The position numbers were made by a program, and so were the translations under genes. This document shows positions 55,526-64,000 of a stretch of DNA of 64,000 bases, piece after piece; position 1 is the stretch's first letter; every line of letters begins with the position of its first letter. The notes beneath the pieces were generated by a model that saw only the letters and a program-made list of their open reading frames with translations, ran no database searches and had not been told where the DNA came from. Location: contig NZ_AP012331.1 in NCBI RefSeq assembly GCF_001042635.1, forward strand, positions 1,860,001 to 1,924,000, written 5' to 3'. The DNA is from Bifidobacterium scardovii JCM 12489 = DSM 13734 (lineage in GTDB: Bacteria > Actinomycetota > Actinomycetes > Actinomycetales > Bifidobacteriaceae).

Positions 55526-57793
55526 TCAGCGGGCGGTGACCTCGAACAGGCGCGACTGGTAGTCGCCCTGGCGGATCCACGTGGTCCACGGGCCGAAGCC
55601 CGAGTCGGAGACGTCGAATCCGTGGCTCATCAGCTCGTCGCCGTAGAACGCCTCGCCGTCGACCTGCGGCATGCGGTAGACGGTGTCGCGGATCTCGTAC
55701 TCGCGCTCGGGGTCGAGGCCCTCGAGGCGCAGCGAGCGATAGCCCTCGTTGACCGGCTGGTGGGCGCGGTAGTAGCCGACCAGCGCGCGGGAGCGGTCGG
55801 CGGAGACGACCATCCACGCGGTTTCGGCGCCCTCCTGCAGCCCCACCGGGTTGGCCCCGTACGGGCTGACCAGGCGGTAGAAGGTGCCGTGGGCGATCAG
55901 GTCGTAGTGCTCCTTGAAGAACGCGATCTGGCCGCGGATCTCCTCCTGCTCCTCCGGCGGGATCTTGTTGACGTCGAGCTCATAGCCGAAGGTGCCGAAG
56001 TAGGCCACGTCCGCGCGCGTCTTGAGCGGCGTGACGCGGAACACCTGGTGGTTCGGCACGGCGGAGACGTGGCTGCCCATGCTCGAGATCGGGTAGCCGA
56101 ACGAGGTGCCGTACTGGATCTTGAGGCGCTCGATGGCGTCGGAGTCGTCGGAGATCCATCCCTGGGGCGCGTAGTAGAGCATGCCGGCGTCGAAGCGGCC
56201 GCCGCCCGAGGCGCACGATTCGAACAGCACCTTCGGGAACTTCGAGGTCAGGCGCTCGTACAGGGAGTACACGCCGAGGATCTGGCGGTGGAACACCTCG
56301 CCCTGGAACTCGGCCGGGCGGCCCTGCGAGTACACGTCGGTCATCGAGCGGTTCATATCCCACTTGACGTAGCTGACGAGCCCGGTGCCGAGGATCTTCT
56401 CCATCTGCTCGGCGATGTAGTCGACGACCTCGGGCTTGGTGAAGTCCAGCTCGAACTGGTTGCGTCCGTGCAGCGGCGTGCGGTCAGGCACGCGGATCAT
56501 CCAGTCGGGGTGCGCCTCGTACAGTTTGGAGTCCTTGCTGATCATCTCCGGCTCGAACCACAGGCCGAACTGCATGCCGATACCGGTGATGCGCTTGGCC
56601 AGCCCCTCGACGCCGTTGGGCAGCTTCTTCGGGTCGGCGAACCAGTCGCCGAGCGAGCTCTCGTCGTTGTCGCGGTGGCCGAACCAGCCGTCGTCGAGCA
56701 CGAACAGGTCGACGCCCAGCTCGTGGGCCTTGGACGCGATCGAGAAGACCTTGTCCTCGTCGAAATTCATGTAGGTGCTCTCCCAGCTGTTGATGAGCAC
56801 CGGGCGCGGGCGGTCGCGCCAGTAGCCGCGGGCCAGCCGCGTGCGATACAGCTCGTGGTAGGCCTGGCTCATGTGATTCAGGCCGTCGGCGCTGTAGACG
56901 ATCACGGCCTCGGGCGTCTGGAACGAGGCGCCGGGGCCGAGCCGCCACGCGAAGCCCTCCGGGTGGATGCCCATCATCACGCGGGTGACGTGGTAGTTGT
57001 CGACCTCGACCTGGCCGAGGAAGTTGCCACTGTACACCAGGCTCACGCCGAAGCACTCGCCGGAGTCCTCGGTGGTTTCGGGCCGCTTCAGGATCAGGAA
57101 CGGGTTGAACTGGTGCGAGCTGTGGCCGCGCAGGCTGTAGATGGACTGCACGCCGGTCTTGAGCTCGCGCTCCTGGAGGTGGCGCTCGCGGCCCCACGCG
57201 CCGGTGAAGTCGAGCATGCGCCAGCGGGCGTCCGGCAGGTCGATGTTCGCGCTCATCGCGGCGTCGATCACCAGGTTCCGCTCGCCGCGGTTCACGAAGC
57301 GCGCGTTGCGGGCCAGCACCGGGCGGTCGGCGTACAGCGTGTACGACAGGTCGAGCTCGGCGCCGGTCAGCTTGTCGGCCAGCGTGATCGTCAGCGTCTC
57401 GGCCTCGGCGTCATCCTCGACGTAGGTGGCCGGCAGGTTCTCGAGCTTCGGCTTGCCCGGCGTCACGGCGTGCGACACGTACGCGAAGTCGGCGTACCGG
57501 CTGCCGTCGGGGTTCACGATCGTCGCGGCCATGTTACGCATGTCGCCGTTGCCGGTGACCGGGTACTCCTGCTTGGTGTCCTCCAGCGAGAAGCTCTGGT
57601 CGCCCTCGTAGACGCACGGGTCCATGTCGCGGCGCTCGTTGACCTGCATGTGGGTGAAGTTCTCGCGGTCCTTCAGCGGCGCGCCGAAGTACAGCTGGCC
57701 GATCTGGCCGTTGCGCAGCACGTCGATGATGTAGGAGAAATAGCGGTTGTAAATGTGGAAGACCTTGGTCTTCTCATGGTACACGATGGGCAC
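55526..57793 (-). CDS. Alpha-galactosidase, GH36, copy 3
   Basis: 755 residues from GTG 57793, placed by AAGGGA 7 nt upstream; the frame extends 20 codons further without support. No signal peptide. Active site intact: Asp479 in YVKWDMNRS and Asp549 in WISDDSDAIER, with ESCASGGGRFD for sugar binding. It differs from copy 1 in the N-terminal domain (HEKTKVFHIYNRYFSYIIDV) and near-substrate loops, suggesting a different aglycone. First gene of a probable operon with POT copy 3. Confidence 0.94.
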   Translation of the reverse strand: MPIVYHEKTKVFHIYNRYFSYIIDVLRNGQIGQLYFGAPLKDRENFTHMQVNERRDMDPCVYEGDQSFSLEDTKQEYPVTGNGDMRNMAATIVNPDGSRYADFAYVSHAVTPGKPKLENLPATYVEDDAEAETLTITLADKLTGAELDLSYTLYADRPVLARNARFVNRGERNLVIDAAMSANIDLPDARWRMLDFTGAWGRERHLQERELKTGVQSIYSLRGHSSHQFNPFLILKRPETTEDSGECFGVSLVYSGNFLGQVEVDNYHVTRVMMGIHPEGFAWRLGPGASFQTPEAVIVYSADGLNHMSQAYHELYRTRLARGYWRDRPRPVLINSWESTYMNFDEDKVFSIASKAHELGVDLFVLDDGWFGHRDNDESSLGDWFADPKKLPNGVEGLAKRITGIGMQFGLWFEPEMISKDSKLYEAHPDWMIRVPDRTPLHGRNQFELDFTKPEVVDYIAEQMEKILGTGLVSYVKWDMNRSMTDVYSQGRPAEFQGEVFHRQILGVYSLYERLTSKFPKVLFESCASGGGRFDAGMLYYAPQGWISDDSDAIERLKIQYGTSFGYPISSMGSHVSAVPNHQVFRVTPLKTRADVAYFGTFGYELDVNKIPPEEQEEIRGQIAFFKEHYDLIAHGTFYRLVSPYGANPVGLQEGAETAWMVVSADRSRALVGYYRAHQPVNEGYRSLRLEGLDPEREYEIRDTVYRMPQVDGEAFYGDELMSHGFDVSDSGFGPWTTWIRQGDYQSRLFEVTAR

Positions 57794-58099
57794 GGGTGAA
57801 TCCCTTCCTTCCTGGGATGGTCCTGCGGCGGCGCCTCCATGCGTCGTCGACAATGTTCACGATACGGTCGCGCGGCGGGCCCGTTGATGGACAGAACCCA
57901 CGTTCGGGTGGACTCATGTTCGCACTTCGCCCGCCGGTGCACACGCTCCGGCACAGGTGGACAAACCCGAGATTCCGGGGAATATCGTTGGCGTTTTGCC
58001 GTTTCCGGACCGTACGTAACATGCCAGCGATTACGATTGAAGCCGTATCCGATCCATACCAGGGGTGCACCGAACGCACCCGCACCAAGGGAGGCTGCA
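57794..58099. promoter_or_regulatory. Divergent control region, GH36-3 and pepN
   Basis: Includes GGTGGACAAA (57956-57965), complementary to the TTTGTCCACC upstream of GH36-1, and another GGTGGAC at 57907-57913. No gene seen. Confidence 0.5.
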
Positions 58100-60712
<2,613 letters not shown>

Positions 60713-60721
60713 GTCCCTGCT

Positions 60722-60900
60722 TCCGGCTCCCCTCGCTGAGGGGAGCATAAGTACAGCTCTGTTAAGCATTCCCCCGCTGGATGGGCAGTCCACAGGACTG
60801 CCCATCCAGCGGGGGAATGCTACTTCGGGAATAACAGAGCCGTTCCTGCGCTCCCCTCAGGCCGCTTCGCGACCAGCTCCCCTCAGAGAGGGGAGCCTGA
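60722..60900. repeat. Cluster of hairpin repeats after pepN
   Basis: Three hairpins: GGCTCCCCTC/GAGGGGAGC at about 60724-60746; a 26-bp perfect stem at 60766-60791 with 60795-60820 (GCATTCCCCCGCTGG... , loop ACA), enclosed by CTCTGTTA/TAACAGAG; and a CTCCCCTCAG copy at about 60848-60898. Lies between convergent pepN and proC. Confidence 0.75.
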
Positions 60901-60936
60901 GTAAGAGCCGATTCCGTCTCGCGGCCGCCTATCCCC

Positions 60937-61734
60937 TTACGCTTCGATGGCGTCGACGGCGTTGATGACCGCGCCGCGGAACCCGTCCTTCTCCAGCTGG
61001 GCGACGCCGCGGATCGTGGTGCCGCCCGGCGAGCAGACCGCGTCCTTCATGGCGCCCGGGTGCGTTTCGGTCGCCATGTACAGTGCGCCGACGCCCTCGA
61101 CCATCTTCGCGGCCATGCGATAGGCCGCCGCACGCTGCAGGCCGTACTTGACGCCCGCATCGCCCAGCGCCTCGATGTACATGTCGGTGAACGCCGGCGC
61201 GCAGCCCGCGATGCACATGGCAATGTTCATATGCGCGGTGTCGACGCGCTCGATCAGGCTGATCGGCGCGAACAGATTCTCGAAGGTCTTCCGCTCCCCC
61301 TCGTCGAGCGTGTTCGCCTCCTCGGTGACCAGCACGCCCTTGCCAACGGCCATCGGCGTATTCGGGATCGTGCACTGGATATGCACGACCGCGTCGGCGC
61401 CGAACAGGGCCCGGTACCGTTCCAGATCCCATCCGGCGGCGATGGACACGACCATCTTGCCCGGCTTGGCCAGCTCCTCCCTGAGCGGCGCGACGACCGC
61501 CTCGATCTGGTAGGGCTTGATCGCGACGATCACCACGTCGGCGGCGGCCACGACCTCGGTCGCGTCGTGCAGCGGGCGGGCGCCGATCCGCGCCGTGCTC
61601 CGCTCCAGCTTGTCGTAGTGCGCGGCGCAGGCGACGATCCGCCCGCCCGCCACGACGCCGGCGTCGACCATGCCTTGGGCGATGGCCTGCGCCATGTTGC
61701 CGTATCCGATGAACCCGATGGTGAGATTGCTCAT
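60937..61734 (-). CDS. proC: Pyrroline-5-carboxylate reductase
   Basis: NAD(P)H-dependent last step of proline synthesis, 265 residues. N-terminal Rossmann motif IGFIGYGNMAQAIAQG, then IVAIKPYQIEAV, VHIQCTIPNTPMAVGKG and the C-terminal SPGGTTIRGVAQLE, all conserved. ATG 61734 follows AAGGAG. Normally biosynthetic; beside proline peptidases it may matter for the proline pool. Confidence 0.95.
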   Translation of the reverse strand: MSNLTIGFIGYGNMAQAIAQGMVDAGVVAGGRIVACAAHYDKLERSTARIGARPLHDATEVVAAADVVIVAIKPYQIEAVVAPLREELAKPGKMVVSIAAGWDLERYRALFGADAVVHIQCTIPNTPMAVGKGVLVTEEANTLDEGERKTFENLFAPISLIERVDTAHMNIAMCIAGCAPAFTDMYIEALGDAGVKYGLQRAAAYRMAAKMVEGVGALYMATETHPGAMKDAVCSPGGTTIRGVAQLEKDGFRGAVINAVDAIEA

Positions 61735-61838
61735 AGTGGCTCCTTGTCGCGGGGATGTTCCGACGTCGAGTCTAGGCCATGGCGGCCCGCCGCCGCCAGC
61801 CGGTCTCACGAGCACGCCGAGCAGGGCCGTGGTGCGGC

Positions 61839-63740
61839 TCACTGGTGGGTCGGGGTGAGGGTGCTCTTGATCGCGGCCTCGCCGAAATCGCCGGCCGGGC
61901 CGGACACGGACGATACGGGCGCGGCGTCCGGCGCCGTGTCGAGATACACCGAGTACGTCTCGTCGTCGATCGTGTAGATGGGGACCAGCTGCAGCGTGAG
62001 GTCGTGCGGGGCATGCGGCGCGTGCAGGTCGAACACCGAGCCGTACCGCGCGTCGGGGCGCTTGGCGGCCGCCGCACTCAGTTCGCTTTCGGTGATCGGC
62101 CCGATGGCCGCCTGATCGCCGAGTGCGGCGAGCAGCACGTTGCCGTAGCGGATGGCCTGCCGGTCCGCGTCGCCGATGAGCGGCACGAGCGTGAGGTCGG
62201 CGCGCAGGTCGAGCGTAATGCGGTCGCCGTCCCGGAGGTCGGCGGTGAACAGGTACAGTCCGCCGCTCACCCGCGTGGCGGTGTCGGCGGCCTGAGCCCG
62301 GCCGCCGTCCGCGCGCTCCACGGCGATCCCGCTGATCCGGTCGGCGGCGAGCGCGAGGGTGAGCCGCTTCGGCGCGTCCAGCGACACGTCGATCGTGGCG
62401 GACAGGTCGTTCGGCCAGTCGGTCGTCAGCGCGAGCCGGACGCCCTCCTGCGCCCAGTCCAGGCGTGAGGGGATCAGCTCGGCGAGCAGGATCGTCGGCG
62501 CGGTTCCGTCCTCGTCGGCGCCGCGGAACCAGATGCCGCGTTGCATCTGCGATCCGGCTTCCATGCCGGTGCCGGTGCAGCACCAGAAATCGAGGTAGGG
62601 CCGGCCGAACTTCTTGCGCACGCCGACGCCCATCGGCTGGTGGTACAGCGACTGGCCGGTTTTCTCGTCGATGCAGTTGACCACCGCGCTGAACTTGAGC
62701 CGTTCGATCTCGGCGAGATAGTCCGGCTCCCCGGTGATCTCGAACAGGGCCGTGGCGATGGCCATGAGGTTGTGGGCGCAGCACGATTCGCTTTCGCCTC
62801 CGGTGAGCGCCTCGCTCAGGTCGCCGTACGGGCCCCAGTGTTCGGCGCGCTCGGAGATCGCCTTCGGGTCGGGGTGGGTCGCCTTCGAGCTGGTGTTGCC
62901 GTTGGCGAACATGCGGCCGGCGATGAAGCGGTAGCCGTTGGTCGCCGCGGTCAGGTAGGCGATGTCGCCGGTGATCCGGTACCGGTGCAGGGCGGCGATG
63001 ATCATCGGCAGGTGGGTGTTGGCGTGCAGGTCCTCGAGCACGTCCTCGCCGCGCGAGAGCGCGCCGGTGAAGTAGTCGCGGTCGAAGAGCTTCGCGGTGG
63101 CCAGGATGGACCCGTCGCCGCTCAGGTCGTAGAGCGTGTACAGGGCGTCGCCGATGCCGCCGAACTCGTTGGTCGGGTCCACCTTGGTGGCGCGCAGCAC
63201 GCCGTCGGTCTTCCACGCCGACAGCTTCTCGAAGCGCCGGCCGATGTAGTGCCCGAGCCCCAGCGCCAGATCCAGCGCCTGGCGGTTGCCCACGTAGCGG
63301 TAGGCGTCGATGAGGCCCTGCATGATCTTGTGCAGCGTGTAGTAGGGCACCTCGACGCCGTGGTTCTCCCACAGTTCGAGCTGGTCGAGCACCTCGGAGG
63401 GGAAGGAGCTCAGATAGCCGTCGTCGCGCGCGCACTGGCCCATGATCGCCACGATGCGGTCGGCCTTGTCCTTGAAGGCCGGGTCGCGGTCGCCGGCGTA
63501 GTATTTGGACACGGCCGACAGGTAGTGGCCGACGCAGTGGCCGCGGATGCCGGCCTGCTCGCCTTCCCAGCCGCCCAGCGGCTCGGCAGTGGAGGGTATC
63601 CCCGCGTTGAGGCGGAAGGTGTGCATGAGCCGGTCGACGTCGAATTCCAGCAGGAAGCGGCGCGCCGCGTCCGCCCGCCGCCGGAACACGCCGCCGGTGA
63701 CGCTCACCTGGTCCAAGCCGAATGGCTGATAGCTGTTCAT
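61839..63740 (-). CDS. GH127-type beta-L-arabinofuranosidase, copy 2
   Basis: 633 residues, no signal peptide; lacks the Ig-like region of copy 1. Begins MNSYQPFGLDQVSVTGGVF and has the DUF1680 barrel motifs (EQAGIRGHCVGHYLSAVSKYY, VPYYTLHKIMQGLIDAYRYVG, HANTHLPMII). The zinc and catalytic set is present: Glu318 and Cys320 in ESCCAHNLM, Cys387-Cys388 in WCCTGTGMEAGS. ATG 63740 follows AAGGAG. Its different length and loops suggest a different linkage or chain length from copy 1. Confidence 0.9.
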   Translation of the reverse strand: MNSYQPFGLDQVSVTGGVFRRRADAARRFLLEFDVDRLMHTFRLNAGIPSTAEPLGGWEGEQAGIRGHCVGHYLSAVSKYYAGDRDPAFKDKADRIVAIMGQCARDDGYLSSFPSEVLDQLELWENHGVEVPYYTLHKIMQGLIDAYRYVGNRQALDLALGLGHYIGRRFEKLSAWKTDGVLRATKVDPTNEFGGIGDALYTLYDLSGDGSILATAKLFDRDYFTGALSRGEDVLEDLHANTHLPMIIAALHRYRITGDIAYLTAATNGYRFIAGRMFANGNTSSKATHPDPKAISERAEHWGPYGDLSEALTGGESESCCAHNLMAIATALFEITGEPDYLAEIERLKFSAVVNCIDEKTGQSLYHQPMGVGVRKKFGRPYLDFWCCTGTGMEAGSQMQRGIWFRGADEDGTAPTILLAELIPSRLDWAQEGVRLALTTDWPNDLSATIDVSLDAPKRLTLALAADRISGIAVERADGGRAQAADTATRVSGGLYLFTADLRDGDRITLDLRADLTLVPLIGDADRQAIRYGNVLLAALGDQAAIGPITESELSAAAAKRPDARYGSVFDLHAPHAPHDLTLQLVPIYTIDDETYSVYLDTAPDAAPVSSVSGPAGDFGEAAIKSTLTPTHQ

Positions 63741-64000
63741 CTCACTCCTTGTCCGCCGGCGACGCCCATGTCGCCGGCCGAGGGCCGCATCCGCGCGGGC
63801 GCCCATCCGGCCCCTTCGCGGCTCGGACGCCCGCGGTTCCCGGGCTGTGTGTTCCCGGTCGACGCTTTGCATACTAGGCTCGCTCAAGCACCCCCGTATG
63901 CGCGGATCGGGAAAAGGGAAACGTTTCCCAACCGCGCCGTGTCGGGAATCTCGGCATGGCCTCGGACGCTATCATGCAAAGCATGGAGCAACATCACGAT
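63741..64000. promoter_or_regulatory. Upstream region of GH127-2 with LacI-type operator
   Basis: Perfect 14-bp palindrome GGGAAACGTTTCCC at 63916-63929, typical of LacI-family sugar regulators. At the window edge an ATG (63974 or 63983) opens a plus-strand frame beginning MQSMEQHHD that could be the start of the next gene; nothing more can be said. Confidence 0.55.

Noticed and set aside
53843..57799. 1318-aa plus-strand ORF
   Set aside because: Antisense to POT copy 3 and GH36-3, both of which have motifs and ribosome binding sites.

Overview
The window is GC-rich actinobacterial DNA, most likely from a Bifidobacterium. This is judged from codon usage, strong AAGGAG-type ribosome binding sites and gene content; no rRNA or tRNA is present to confirm it. 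About 40 protein genes are supported, with one IS3-type insertion sequence, one frameshifted gene, many strong hairpins and several repeat families. Most long ORFs antisense to the genes below are GC-bias shadows.

Layout. 1-20 kb is mostly housekeeping: the N-terminus of a response regulator, a FetA/FetB-type ABC exporter, a 12-unit array with a 52.5-bp period, a DEAD-box helicase, a short-chain dehydrogenase, a maltose O-acetyltransferase-like enzyme with an unannotated 49-aa ORF upstream, an AraC regulator, a uracil permease, a phosphoglycerate-mutase-like phosphatase, a LysR regulator with a YeiH-type exporter, a HAD phosphatase, a GT2 glycosyltransferase, an L,D-transpeptidase, the GTPase YchF, a broken Abi_2 gene and an MFS efflux pump.

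21-33 kb is a peptide-uptake and proline-peptide block, all on the minus strand: two POT/PTR2 peptide permeases in tandem, a gluzincin-type metallopeptidase, two paralogous Xaa-Pro aminopeptidases and an OppA-type lipoprotein. 32.5-64 kb interleaves intracellular glycosidases with more peptide genes: three GH36 proteins, two GH127-type proteins, a 1135-aa protein that may be an undescribed glycosidase, two divergent OppA-type lipoproteins, a PepX-like X-prolyl dipeptidyl-peptidase, L-serine dehydratase, an AraC regulator, a third POT permease co-directional with a GH36, aminopeptidase N and pyrroline-5-carboxylate reductase.

How it may work together (inference). None of the glycosidases has a signal peptide, and peptide transporters sit beside them instead of sugar transporters. 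Alpha-galactosidases, beta-L-arabinofuranosidase-type enzymes, proline-specific peptidases, serine dehydratase and a proline-synthesis enzyme together match the chemistry of plant hydroxyproline-rich glycoproteins (extensins: alpha-Gal on serine, beta-L-Araf chains on hydroxyproline). The proposal is a glycopeptide-import pathway in which short glycopeptides enter whole and are deglycosylated and hydrolysed inside the cell. One GH36 paralog has Asn and Glu where its siblings have the two catalytic Asp residues.
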